Positions 40,589 to 48,769 of a stretch of 64,000 bases of DNA are shown here, one piece after another. The position numbers and the translations under genes are program-made. Location of the stretch: contig CAMYDW010000004.1 of NCBI GenBank assembly GCA_947254645.1, positions 1 through 64,000 of the forward strand, in the 5' to 3' direction. The notes below the pieces were generated by a model. It saw nothing but the letters and a program-made list of their open reading frames with translations, did no database searches and was not told where the DNA came from. This stretch comes from an uncultured Peptococcaceae bacterium (GTDB lineage Bacteria > Bacillota > Peptococcia > Peptococcales > Peptococcaceae). Each line of letters begins with the position of its first letter. Positions within the stretch are counted from its first letter, which is position 1.

Positions 40589-42898
40589 ATGAAAAACAAA
40601 AAAATCATTACATTTTTAGTGGCAGCGGTATTCGCCATTGTCAATATCCTGCCGTTAGGGGCAGTGGCTGCAAATGCAGAAGTGACTGTTCCAACAGGAA
40701 CCATTGCTCCAGAGCAATTAAGTCCAACGAAGCCAGATAATACCACTATCAATATCTTTAAGCTAAAGGCGGATTCCTACAACCCAGGTGCGCCATGGAA
40801 TCACACTGGTGGGATTATTACAGATACTTCTGTTTTAGGGACCAATGTAGAACCATTGGCAGGGGTTCGTTTTACCGTGTATAAAATGAACGGTTCTGGT
40901 GATAAAGGAAAATATACCGCAGAAGACCGTAAGAAATTAGAAGAAATGCTAAAAAATAGAAATAGCTATGCAACTGCAAAGCAAGTTGAAGCTGTTGAAA
41001 AAGCGTCTGGTGGAAAATATTTTACCATCGTTAATGCAGATGGCACTAACAAATTGGATGCGGCTGCAAAAAATCAGACAACTGAAACAGATTCACAAGG
41101 TAAAACCAGCGTGGTGCTTCCTGATGGGATTTACTGGGTGATTGAATCTGATAGACCGGCAGATGTTACCAGTGCTGTGGCAGTACCATTTGGGATTACC
41201 CTCCCATTGACCAACCCAGTGGATGTGGGAAATGTTAAAGCAGGGAGCCAATATCTCAGTACCGTCAATATTTATCCTAAAAACTTAACTGCAAAGGACA
41301 AAATTGACAAAGCCTTTGGAAAAGATAAAACCAATTTAGATTCAAAAAAATTAGCAGAGTGGCAAGAAAAATATGGCCCAATTGTAGCTGAATACAATCG
41401 TGATAAGGAAGCCATTGATGCACGTATTGGTTCTGAAGCGCCATTCAAATCCATCACCGAAATTCAACAAGGGAAGGTCCTTAAAAATCTTTCATGGTCA
41501 GATATGATGACCGATGGTCTTGAATATATAAACGGTTCTTTAAAAATCACTGCACATTTCACAGGAGACGCTGGTGAGGCTGACGAAGTCGTCACAGATC
41601 AATTAAATATTGCCGCACATGGCACCTATGGCTTTGATGTGACCAATAAGGCTGAAAATGATGCATTTATTCAAAAACTAAATGGCTGGTTGGAAAAAGG
41701 GAAGGTCACCTTTACCCTTGAATACAAAGCAAAAATCACTAAAGAAGCAGTGGTAGACAGCCCTGAATCCAACAGCATTTCCTTTACACCAAATAAACCA
41801 AATCACAATGATAATTATGAATCACCATCAAATGGCAACATTACAGTGGCTAAATCTTGGGCAGATGGTAAAGTGCCAACAGGTGTATTGGTAACCTATA
41901 ACTTGCTTGAAAAAGAAAGCAATAAAGTGGTAGCTTCTGTTACCTTAAAAGATAAGTCAACTATTCAATCTCAAAGCACCAACAAAGGCATCACCATCTC
42001 TGCTGATGGCGATTACAAGGTGACCTTCAAGGGCTTAGACCAAAGTAAACACTATACCGTAGAAGAATTTGCAGAAGGCTATGCCCCAGACTATACTACT
42101 GATGCTAATAATGGCGATGGTTCTATCAGCATCAAGAATACCAAGAAACCAGGTAGCATCATTCCAACCCCTCCACAAGTCGTGACTGGCGGTAAAAAGT
42201 TTGTCAAAGTTTCCCAACAAGACAACACCAAACGTTTGGCAGGCGCAGAATTTGTGGTGAAGAGAACCAAAGGTGTAGTACCAGGGCAATATGAATATTT
42301 AGTCATTAAAAATGGTGCAGAAAAACTTACTGATAATGCGACTTATAAAGCAGCACAAGACAAATATACAAAAGCCATTGCAGATATGAACCAAGCTTTA
42401 AATAAGGGACCAATTTCAGGTACTAATACCGTAGAAATTGATGGCACTCCTTATAGCGAAGAAGCAAAAGCGCTTGCTGCTATTAAAAAATTAGAACAGG
42501 CAAGAGACAAAGCTTTTGAAGCGCTGAACTATACCTATAGTTGGGGAGATAAAGCAGAAGCGTATCATTTCACTTCTAATGGTGAAGGTCAAATTGATGT
42601 TAAAGGGTTAGCATATGGCGAATATAAACTCGAAGAAGTGAAAGCACCAGCTGGCTATGCACAATTAACGAGTGATATTTCATTTACGATTGATGGTAAT
42701 TCCTATACCAAGAGTGGTGACATTGATTATGAAAAAGTTAATACAGATGGTGTTACTAATGATGCATTGAAGGTAGAAAACAGAAGCCTTACCATCCCAC
42801 AAACAGGTGGTATTGGTACAGTCCTCTTTACTGTGCTTGGTTTGGCACTCATGGCTGGCGCTGTGGTAGCAATGCGTCGTCGTAATAACGAAGCATAA
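40589..42898 (+). CDS. Major (backbone) pilin, SpaA/FimA type
   Basis: A 769-aa pilin. The signal peptide (KKIITFLVAAVFAIVNILPLGAVA) is followed by a first SpaA-like domain (LAGVRFTVYKM to LPDGIYWVIE, about 90-195). The pilin motif VNIYPKN has K231 as the expected crosslinking Lys. A fimbrial isopeptide D2-type domain (about 235-400) and Cna-B domain (about 410-520) follow. A last SpaA domain has a helical insertion and E-box YKLEEVKAPAGY (679-690). The sorting signal is IPQTGG (736-741), then a TM segment and RRR tail. Class C sortases would link K231 of one unit to the sorting-signal Thr of the next. AAAAAGGAG precedes the ATG. Confidence 0.93.
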   Translation: MKNKKIITFLVAAVFAIVNILPLGAVAANAEVTVPTGTIAPEQLSPTKPDNTTINIFKLKADSYNPGAPWNHTGGIITDTSVLGTNVEPLAGVRFTVYKMNGSGDKGKYTAEDRKKLEEMLKNRNSYATAKQVEAVEKASGGKYFTIVNADGTNKLDAAAKNQTTETDSQGKTSVVLPDGIYWVIESDRPADVTSAVAVPFGITLPLTNPVDVGNVKAGSQYLSTVNIYPKNLTAKDKIDKAFGKDKTNLDSKKLAEWQEKYGPIVAEYNRDKEAIDARIGSEAPFKSITEIQQGKVLKNLSWSDMMTDGLEYINGSLKITAHFTGDAGEADEVVTDQLNIAAHGTYGFDVTNKAENDAFIQKLNGWLEKGKVTFTLEYKAKITKEAVVDSPESNSISFTPNKPNHNDNYESPSNGNITVAKSWADGKVPTGVLVTYNLLEKESNKVVASVTLKDKSTIQSQSTNKGITISADGDYKVTFKGLDQSKHYTVEEFAEGYAPDYTTDANNGDGSISIKNTKKPGSIIPTPPQVVTGGKKFVKVSQQDNTKRLAGAEFVVKRTKGVVPGQYEYLVIKNGAEKLTDNATYKAAQDKYTKAIADMNQALNKGPISGTNTVEIDGTPYSEEAKALAAIKKLEQARDKAFEALNYTYSWGDKAEAYHFTSNGEGQIDVKGLAYGEYKLEEVKAPAGYAQLTSDISFTIDGNSYTKSGDIDYEKVNTDGVTNDALKVENRSLTIPQTGGIGTVLFTVLGLALMAGAVVAMRRRNNEA

Positions 42899-42911
42899 TT
42901 AAATTTTGAGA

Positions 42912-42955
42912 CAACAGTTATCACCAGTTGCTTCGGTGACTGGTGAGGGCTGTTG
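42912..42955 (+). other. Intercistronic stem-loop between backbone and minor pilin
   Basis: CAACAG (42912-42917) with CTGTTG (42950-42955) and TCACCAGT (42921-42928) with ACTGGTGA (42939-42946) form a long stem with a small internal loop. There is no T run. It ends 17 bp before the minor pilin start and may set the ratio of the two pilins. Confidence 0.6.
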
Positions 42956-42972
42956 ATGAAAGGTGGTATGGC

Positions 42973-43893
42973 ATGAAAAAATATCATAAATGGTTAAGCT
43001 TGTCTTTAGCTGTTTTCATGCTAATCCAACTTACTCTTTTTGTATTCCCTGCTTATGCAGCGGGGTCTCAATCAGTGACGATTCATTTAACAGAAGAAAT
43101 AGATGGCAAGCAAGCACCTGTTTCGGGCGTCAGATTGTACTATTGGAAAGTTTCGGATGAAACAACAGAGAGCAAAGAAAGTGCGGAATCCTTCTTGAAA
43201 CGTCTCACAACTATTCATGGGGATGATTACAAGGACCATAGTGCTTTGACTCGTAAATTCGGTAAAGGTGGCGTGAGCGCTCCTTCTGATAGCGATGGTC
43301 GTGTCTATTTAAACCTGCCATATGGGAAATACTATATCATTAGTGATGCGTATCCAGATGGTAAATATTATCTTTCTCCACTAGTGGTTATTTCAAAGTC
43401 AACATCTGAAACAAACATTGAAGGCAAACCGATGGATATTACCGTTCCCCATAAACCGAACAATCCTTCTCGGATTGTAGGGGACCATAATTTTATTAAA
43501 GTAGGGGATAGTCGGGGCAAGAATCCACTTGCAGGTGCTAAGTTTCGAGTGACGAGGAAAGAAAAAGATAAGTATGTGACCGTGCAACGTGATGGTAAAG
43601 ACTATGTGGTAGAATCTGGCGAGGATGGCCGCTTCAAAGTTACTGATTTGCCATATGGCACTTATTATCTCTGGGAAACTGTTGCTCCTCAAAATTATCG
43701 CACGTTAAGAGACCATGTCGCTTTTGTGGTTGATAAAAATTCAAAGACCAGTGAAGTCACACGTATTGTCAACAAGCCTGACACTGGAAATAAAGTGAGT
43801 ATTCCAAAAACAGGTGACTTTATGTTGACATTGCTTTGTGTAGTAGGTGCCATGTTCTTCTTTTTAGGAAGTCGATTAGTTAAAGAAAAATAA
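42973..43893 (+). CDS. Minor/basal pilin with SpaA domain
   Basis: A 306-aa wall-anchored protein. The signal peptide (MKKYHKWLSLSLAVFMLIQLTLFVFPAYA) is followed by an N-terminal domain beginning VTIHLTEEIDGKQAPVSGVRLYYWKV. A C-terminal SpaA domain (KNPLAGAKFRVTRKEKD to LPYGTYYLWETVAPQNYR, with E-box) follows. The sorting signal is IPKTGD plus TM and a short basic tail. No YPKN pilin motif is seen, so it would be incorporated once, most plausibly at the base, anchoring the fibre to the wall. ATG 42973 has AAAGGTGG upstream. A terminator follows, separating pilins from sortases. Confidence 0.87.
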   Translation: MKKYHKWLSLSLAVFMLIQLTLFVFPAYAAGSQSVTIHLTEEIDGKQAPVSGVRLYYWKVSDETTESKESAESFLKRLTTIHGDDYKDHSALTRKFGKGGVSAPSDSDGRVYLNLPYGKYYIISDAYPDGKYYLSPLVVISKSTSETNIEGKPMDITVPHKPNNPSRIVGDHNFIKVGDSRGKNPLAGAKFRVTRKEKDKYVTVQRDGKDYVVESGEDGRFKVTDLPYGTYYLWETVAPQNYRTLRDHVAFVVDKNSKTSEVTRIVNKPDTGNKVSIPKTGDFMLTLLCVVGAMFFFLGSRLVKEK

Positions 43894-43917
43894 TTCAAGA
43901 GCGTGTTTTTTAAAGTA

Positions 43918-43965
43918 TACCCCTTTACTGGTTTGTCCAGAAAAGGGGTATTTTCTCTTGTTTTT
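43918..43965 (+). terminator. Terminator between pilin and sortase genes
   Basis: TACCCCTTT (43918-43926) with AAAGGGGTA (43942-43950), inner ACTGG / CCAG pairing, then TTTTCTCTTGTTTTTT. Confidence 0.8.
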
Positions 43966-44018
43966 TATAAGCACTAGTAATCGCAGTAAAATAGATACCA
44001 ATAGATGAAGCATATATA

Positions 44019-44024
44019 GTATAA
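44019..44024 (+). promoter_or_regulatory. -10 element of the sortase genes
   Basis: TATAAT about 40 bp before the first sortase start; the -35 region is poor. Confidence 0.4.
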
Positions 44025-44064
44025 TAAAATGTCTAATATATATAAAACTGAAGGTGGGTGTGGG

Positions 44065-44922
44065 ATGGCAAAAAAACAAAAAAAGAAAAAACAAGCTTTT
44101 AATTGGCGTCGTAATTGGCCCTTTTTATTGATATTTTTCATTGGTGGACTGATTATGGCTTATCCACTGATTTCCAATATATATTATCGAACAGAAACGC
44201 AAGATATTGTGAGTACCTTCGATGAGGACAAACGTAAATTAGACGCTGCAGAAATTGAACATCGCATGGCGTTAGCGAAAGCCTATAATGCTTCGCTTCA
44301 TAATAGTGTGGCAGATCCTTATAATGATGAGCAAAAAAAAGCAGGGCGGGAGGCCTATGCTCATATGATTGAGCTGCGTGAGCGCATTGGGCATGTGGAA
44401 GTGCCAAAGATTCATCAAGACTTGCCAATTTATGCAGGAACATCTGAAGAAGTGCTGCAAGAGGGCATTGGACATTTAGAGGGCACGAGCTTGCCGGTTG
44501 GGGGAATAAGCACCCACACTGTATTGACAGGGCATGCAGGGCTACCAAAAGCCAAGCTTTTTACCGATTTGAAAAAGCTGAAAATTGGCGACCATTTTTA
44601 TATTCATAACTTTGCAGAAACATTGGCTTATGAGGTGGATAATATTGAGGTGGTACTGCCAACGGATTTTGAGCATTTGATGATTGTGCCAAATGAGGAT
44701 AGGGCGACGCTTTTGACCTGTACGCCATACATGATCAACACCCATCGTCTCTTTGTGCAGGGGCATCGTATTCCTTATGTGCCAGAGGTTGAGAAGGCTG
44801 AAAAGGCAGGTCCATGGGCATGGCTCTTGGATTACTGGTATGTATGGCTGGCATTGCTAGTGGTGATTGTCGGTTTGGTATGTTATCTATGGCACCGTCG
44901 CAAGAAAAAGCGTGAGGTATAA
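44065..44922 (+). CDS. Class C sortase (pilin polymerase)
   Basis: A 285-aa membrane transpeptidase with an N-terminal TM (WPFLLIFFIGGLIMAYPLI) and a C-terminal TM (YVWLALLVVIVGLVCYLW). The lid motif is a DP-aromatic pair (VADPYND). The catalytic His is in VLTGHAGLP, Cys in LLTCTPYMINTHRL and Arg in QGHRI. Class C enzymes polymerise pilins by joining the sorting-signal Thr to a pilin Lys. ATG 44065 has GGTGGG upstream; the frame extends to 44029, but that start lies near the predicted transcript start. First of three sortase genes. Confidence 0.93.
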   Translation: MAKKQKKKKQAFNWRRNWPFLLIFFIGGLIMAYPLISNIYYRTETQDIVSTFDEDKRKLDAAEIEHRMALAKAYNASLHNSVADPYNDEQKKAGREAYAHMIELRERIGHVEVPKIHQDLPIYAGTSEEVLQEGIGHLEGTSLPVGGISTHTVLTGHAGLPKAKLFTDLKKLKIGDHFYIHNFAETLAYEVDNIEVVLPTDFEHLMIVPNEDRATLLTCTPYMINTHRLFVQGHRIPYVPEVEKAEKAGPWAWLLDYWYVWLALLVVIVGLVCYLWHRRKKKREV

Positions 44923-44935
44923 GTAGGAGGTAGTG

Positions 44936-45796
44936 GTGAAGAAGCAGACAATTAAAAACATCTTTAACAAAAAAAATCTGCCCTTTATTCTTCTATTTAT
45001 CCTTGGCTTTTCGGTGATGCTTTATCCAGTGGTATCAAATCTCTATTATCGCACGTCTTCTGGAGCGGAAATTCAGCACTTTGATGACCAAGCTGAAAAA
45101 TTGGCGAAGGAAGACATTGACAGACGTATGAATTTGGCACGTGCCTACAATAGTACCCTTGATCCATCAAAGATGGTGGATTCCTTTTCCAAGGAGGAGA
45201 AGGAACAGGGAGTGGCAGAGTATGCCCGTATGCTTCAATTAAAAGAGCTGATTGGGCACGTGGAGGTGCCAAAAATCAATCAGGATTTGCCTATTTATGC
45301 AGGGACCTCTGATGAGGTGCTTGAGCGTGGGGCAGGGCACTTAGAGGGCTCGAGCTTGCCGATTGGTGGCCCAAGCACCCATACTGTCATCACTGCGCAC
45401 CGTGGTTTACCGAAAGCCAAGCTTTTTAGAAATTTAGATAAGCTCAAAGAAGGGGACATCTTCTATGTGCGCAACCTTAAGGAAACCTTGGCCTATGAGG
45501 TCGATCAAAAGATGATTGTCAAGCCAAACTACTTTGAACCAGTGATGGTGGTAGAGGGGCAGGATTATGCCACGCTATTGACCTGTCATCCATATATGAT
45601 CAACTCTCATCGGTTGTTGGTGCGAGGGCATCGTGTGCCGTATGATCCGAAGAAGCACGAAAAGGATTTGAAGGACATGTGGAAGGTATACCTGCCATAT
45701 ATCAGTGTGGCACTGATTGTAGTGGCGCTATTGTTGACGGCCTATGTGCGTCACCGTTGGAAACGTAAAAAGAAAAGGATGAAGGCAGATGGCTAA
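44936..45796 (+). CDS. Class C sortase
   Basis: A 286-aa paralogue of the preceding sortase, clearly alike through the catalytic domain (LIGHVEVPKINQDLPIYAGTSDEVL, VITAHRGLPKAKLF, LLTCHPYMINSHRLLVRGHRV). The lid region contains LDPSKMVDSF. It has N- and C-terminal TM segments and a basic tail. Start is GTG; 44936 has AGGAGG 5 bp upstream, and 44933 is an alternative GTG. It lies 13 bp after the first sortase and overlaps the third by 8 bp. The two paralogues probably arose by tandem duplication and may prefer different pilin substrates. Confidence 0.93.
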   Translation: MKKQTIKNIFNKKNLPFILLFILGFSVMLYPVVSNLYYRTSSGAEIQHFDDQAEKLAKEDIDRRMNLARAYNSTLDPSKMVDSFSKEEKEQGVAEYARMLQLKELIGHVEVPKINQDLPIYAGTSDEVLERGAGHLEGSSLPIGGPSTHTVITAHRGLPKAKLFRNLDKLKEGDIFYVRNLKETLAYEVDQKMIVKPNYFEPVMVVEGQDYATLLTCHPYMINSHRLLVRGHRVPYDPKKHEKDLKDMWKVYLPYISVALIVVALLLTAYVRHRWKRKKKRMKADG

Positions 45797-46691
45797 TAAA
45801 AAATCCCGCAAGATACTTGGCTATTTGATGATGCTGTTGGGCGTGACCTTGCCTTTGTATGCCTTTGGCAATTTGGCGCTGGATGGCATTGAGAATCAAC
45901 GGGCTTATGCCGAGTATGTGTCATCTCGTCAGGAAATGAATGGTGAAGAAGCCCGATTAAAGCGTGAACAGATGATTAAACAATATCAACAGCAAACCAG
46001 TGGGGATGCGAAAACCTATGTGGACCCTTTTGACAGCAATGACTTTAAAATGCAATACACTGATTGGCAAGATGAAACGGTGTTTGGCTACTTGCGTGTG
46101 CCCTCTCTGGATATTGCCAAGCCGATTCGCCTTGGGGCTTCTTATGGGCATTTGTCTGAAGGGGTGGCGCAGGTCTATGGCACTGATTTGCCAGTGGGGG
46201 GTGTCGGTACACGCAGTGTCATTGCAGGGCACCGTGGCTGGTTCACCGATGCGATGTTTATTCAGCTAGGAGAAATGGCGGCAGGTGATATGGTCTATGT
46301 GGAGTTGCCAGATAAGGTGTTGAGCTATCAGGTGCAGGATGTGGAAATCATCCGCGCCTCGGAGCCAGATAAATTGGCTCCTGTGGCAGATAAAGACATG
46401 CTGACCCTGTTGACCTGTGACCCGATTACGCCATTGGCGACAATGGATCGCTTATTGGTCAACTGTGAGCGAGTGGGCACCTTGCCGGCGAATGCCTTTG
46501 CGATGAAGGTGTCTGTGGACAAAGTCGCTCCAACGGCAAATGGAGAGCAGACAGGGGCAACAGCTATTGATACTCAGCCTGTGAAGAAAAGTGTGGCATG
46601 GATTCGTTATGGGATTGATGGCGTGACGATTTTCCTGGCGCTGTTGTGGCTGGGGGTATTTTGGCGTATGCTAGGTGTCATCCGCCGTTAA
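45789..46691 (+). CDS. Class C sortase, divergent paralogue
   Basis: A 300-aa sortase with TM segments at about residues 9-28 and 275-296. The lid motif is YVDPFD. Catalytic residues are in VIAGHRGWF (His), LLTCDPITPLATMDRLLVNCERV (Cys and Arg). The sequence is distinct from the two upstream copies, and the region after the Cys departs from the YMINSHR pattern. It could add the minor pilin, or attach the tip or the base. Terminator follows directly, closing the pilus locus. Confidence 0.92.
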   Translation: MANKKSRKILGYLMMLLGVTLPLYAFGNLALDGIENQRAYAEYVSSRQEMNGEEARLKREQMIKQYQQQTSGDAKTYVDPFDSNDFKMQYTDWQDETVFGYLRVPSLDIAKPIRLGASYGHLSEGVAQVYGTDLPVGGVGTRSVIAGHRGWFTDAMFIQLGEMAAGDMVYVELPDKVLSYQVQDVEIIRASEPDKLAPVADKDMLTLLTCDPITPLATMDRLLVNCERVGTLPANAFAMKVSVDKVAPTANGEQTGATAIDTQPVKKSVAWIRYGIDGVTIFLALLWLGVFWRMLGVIRR

Positions 46692-46705
46692 AATGGTCTA
46701 TATAC

Positions 46706-46748
46706 AAATCCTCTTGGGGTGTCTTGCACATATCCAAGGGGATTTTTT
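46706..46748 (+). terminator. Terminator of the sortase operon
   Basis: AAATCCTCTTGG / CCAAGGGGATTT with one G-U pair, then T run. Confidence 0.85.
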
Positions 46749-46799
46749 ATACGGCTTATCGGCAAATATGAGGATTTGCCAACGGCTGTCTGTTTGGGG

Positions 46800-46828
46800 T
46801 TGTTATTTGCCTCTTTGTGCGTTATCTT
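46800..46828 (+). promoter_or_regulatory. Promoter of the VanY-like gene
   Basis: TTGTTA (46800-46805), 17-bp spacer, TATCTT (46823-46828). Confidence 0.55.
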
Positions 46829-46871
46829 AGAAGAAGAAAGTGATTAAAAACAAGAAAGAGAGAGATGAAAT

Positions 46872-48110
46872 ATGCTGAAATCTCGCTTCTTGGTCGCTGT
46901 ATGTTTGTCGACATCGTTATTGACAACTTCAGTGGCCCCAGCGTATGCGACAGAAGTGAATGTATCCTATGGAGAAACCAATACCGCCACTCCTGCACAG
47001 ACCATCAATGTTGAAAACCGTGATGGTCATCAAGAGGGTGAAGGATTGACGGTGATTTCTGGTATTTTATTAGTCAATAAAAAGCATCCCCTCACAGCAG
47101 ACTATGCGCCAGCATATACTGGTGGTGCCTTGATGAGCACGACCCTACTTGGGGAAGCTGATAGGGCGGCGAAAAATTTCCTTGCAGGAGCCCGTCAAGC
47201 AGGGCACAATATGTATGTCTTGTCAGGCTATCGCTCCTATGGCTATCAAGAAAGCTTATTCAATAATTATGCTGCTCTGCATGGCTATGACCGTGCCAAC
47301 ACCTTTTCGTCCTTGCCAGGGCAAAGTGAGCACCAAACAGGGCTGGCCTTTGATGTGGGAGATGCGAGCAATCCTGCTTACAATCTTCAGCCAAATATGG
47401 ATGATTTAGCCAGTGTGCAATGGATGATGGCCCATTGTGCAGATTATGGCTTTATCTTGCGTTATCTCAAGGGCAAGGAAGCGATTACAGGCTATCAATA
47501 TGAGCCTTGGCATTTTCGCTATGTGGGTGTTGAGATGGCAAAAGCCATCACCGCAAGTGGCTTGTGCTTGGAAGAATATCTGGGAGATGGTGCGAGCCTA
47601 CCAGATGGCCTCCAATCCCCGCGCCGTGTGGCCCTTAGTCAAAGCAGTAAAATCGCCTTAGATGGCGTGGTGTCCGCTTTGAGCAGTGTGAACATTGATG
47701 GCTATACCTATTTTCGCTTGCGAGACCTTGGCAGCTTCTTGGCAAAAAGCAAGGCGCCTTTTGATGTTTCCTATGATGAAAGCAAGCAAAGCATAGCCCT
47801 TAAAAGCCATACTCCTCTCACACAAGGGGAGGCATTGCCGCCCATTGCTGGCAATAAGGTGGCTATTCAAAGCAGTATGCCGGTGACGGTGGATGGCATT
47901 CCAGTGCAGGTGCCTGCTTACAATATTGATGGCTATACCTATTACAAACTGCGAGACCTTGGGACTTTTCTGGGATTTCGTGTGGATTGGATAGCAGCAG
48001 AGCAAACGATTGTTATTCAAACAGATGGCAACAAACCTGGTTCAGTAGAAAACCTGATGGAGGCCGTATCTCCTCAGAACGGCACCTCTGTGGTTGTCAC
48101 TGTGAAATAA
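46872..48110 (+). CDS. VanY-type D-alanyl-D-alanine carboxypeptidase with stalk domain
   Basis: A 412-aa secreted M15B peptidase. A signal peptide (to about residue 27, APAYA) precedes the peptidase domain (about 60-240). Zinc and catalytic motifs: SGYRSYGYQ, GQSEHQTGLAFDVGD (His and Asp ligands) and YEPWHFRYVG (catalytic Glu and His ligand). A C-terminal stalk-like pair follows (INIDGYTYFRLRDLGSFLA-type units near 275-300 and 345-375). It would trim terminal D-Ala from peptidoglycan stem peptides. No van resistance genes are near, so a cell-wall maturation role is more likely than vancomycin resistance. Confidence 0.9.
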   Translation: MLKSRFLVAVCLSTSLLTTSVAPAYATEVNVSYGETNTATPAQTINVENRDGHQEGEGLTVISGILLVNKKHPLTADYAPAYTGGALMSTTLLGEADRAAKNFLAGARQAGHNMYVLSGYRSYGYQESLFNNYAALHGYDRANTFSSLPGQSEHQTGLAFDVGDASNPAYNLQPNMDDLASVQWMMAHCADYGFILRYLKGKEAITGYQYEPWHFRYVGVEMAKAITASGLCLEEYLGDGASLPDGLQSPRRVALSQSSKIALDGVVSALSSVNIDGYTYFRLRDLGSFLAKSKAPFDVSYDESKQSIALKSHTPLTQGEALPPIAGNKVAIQSSMPVTVDGIPVQVPAYNIDGYTYYKLRDLGTFLGFRVDWIAAEQTIVIQTDGNKPGSVENLMEAVSPQNGTSVVVTVK

Positions 48111-48116
48111 TGACGG

Positions 48117-48146
48117 AATATCCGACCCTTTGAGTCGGATATTTTT
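48117..48146 (+). terminator. Terminator of the VanY-like gene
   Basis: Stem AATATCCGAC / GTCGGATATT then T run. Confidence 0.88.
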
Positions 48147-48180
48147 GTCTCGTTCTAATCTTTTAAAGGAGGTCTTTTTG

Positions 48181-48759
48181 ATGTTTGAAATGAATGATTT
48201 GGCAAAAGAGTGTCAACAAATTTTAGATGAAATGGTGGCAAAGCAAGCCCCTCGCAAAGGGGATGTTTTTGTCATTGGCTGTAGCACCAGTGAAATCCTC
48301 GGCAAGCACATCGGCAAGGCAGGCAGCCCAGAGGTGGCAGCAACGATTTACCCTGTGCTCAAGGCTTTTGCTGACGAAAAGGGCTTGATTTTGGCCTTCC
48401 AATGCTGTGAACACCTCAATCGTGCTTTGGTCATTGAACGCACTGCACAAATGCAGCTTGGCTTAAAAGAAGTGAGCGCTGTGCCACATTATAAGGCAGG
48501 AGGTGCGATGTCTAGTCACGCTTATCGTGCGATGGGAGATGCGGTATTGGTGGAAAGCATTCAAGCAGGCTATGGGCTGGATATCGGGGAGACTATGATT
48601 GGGATGCATATGCGTCCAGTGGTGGTGCCAATGCGTATTGCCCAACGTACCCTTGGTGGCGCACGTGTCAATCCAAGCTTCTCTCGAGCACCATTGATTG
48701 GCGGCTTGCGTGCCCGTTATACCCTATCTGATGCAGATGGCTTCTCACAAGAAGGATAA
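48181..48759 (+). CDS. TIGR01440 (UPF0340, YwlG-like) family protein
   Basis: A 192-aa protein of unknown function. Family features: GDVFVIGCSTSEILGKHIGKAGSPEVA near the N-terminus, LAFQCCEHLNRALVIER (with a Cys pair), AGGAMSSHAYRAMGDAVLVE, and GMHMRPVVVPMR with GGARVNPSFSRAPLIGG. In Bacillus the homologue ywlG sits in the ywl cluster beside rpiB; here it lies 38 kb away from ywlE-rpiB. ATG 48181 has AAAGGAGG upstream; a longer frame from 48130 would start inside the preceding terminator. mprF follows 10 bp downstream, suggesting cotranscription. Confidence 0.9.
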   Translation: MFEMNDLAKECQQILDEMVAKQAPRKGDVFVIGCSTSEILGKHIGKAGSPEVAATIYPVLKAFADEKGLILAFQCCEHLNRALVIERTAQMQLGLKEVSAVPHYKAGGAMSSHAYRAMGDAVLVESIQAGYGLDIGETMIGMHMRPVVVPMRIAQRTLGGARVNPSFSRAPLIGGLRARYTLSDADGFSQEG

Positions 48760-48769
48760 TTGAAGGTAT

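Noticed and set aside
46872..48110. Vancomycin resistance via VanY
   Set aside because: Only a D,D-carboxypeptidase is present; no vanHAX-type ligase, dehydrogenase or VanRS genes in the window.
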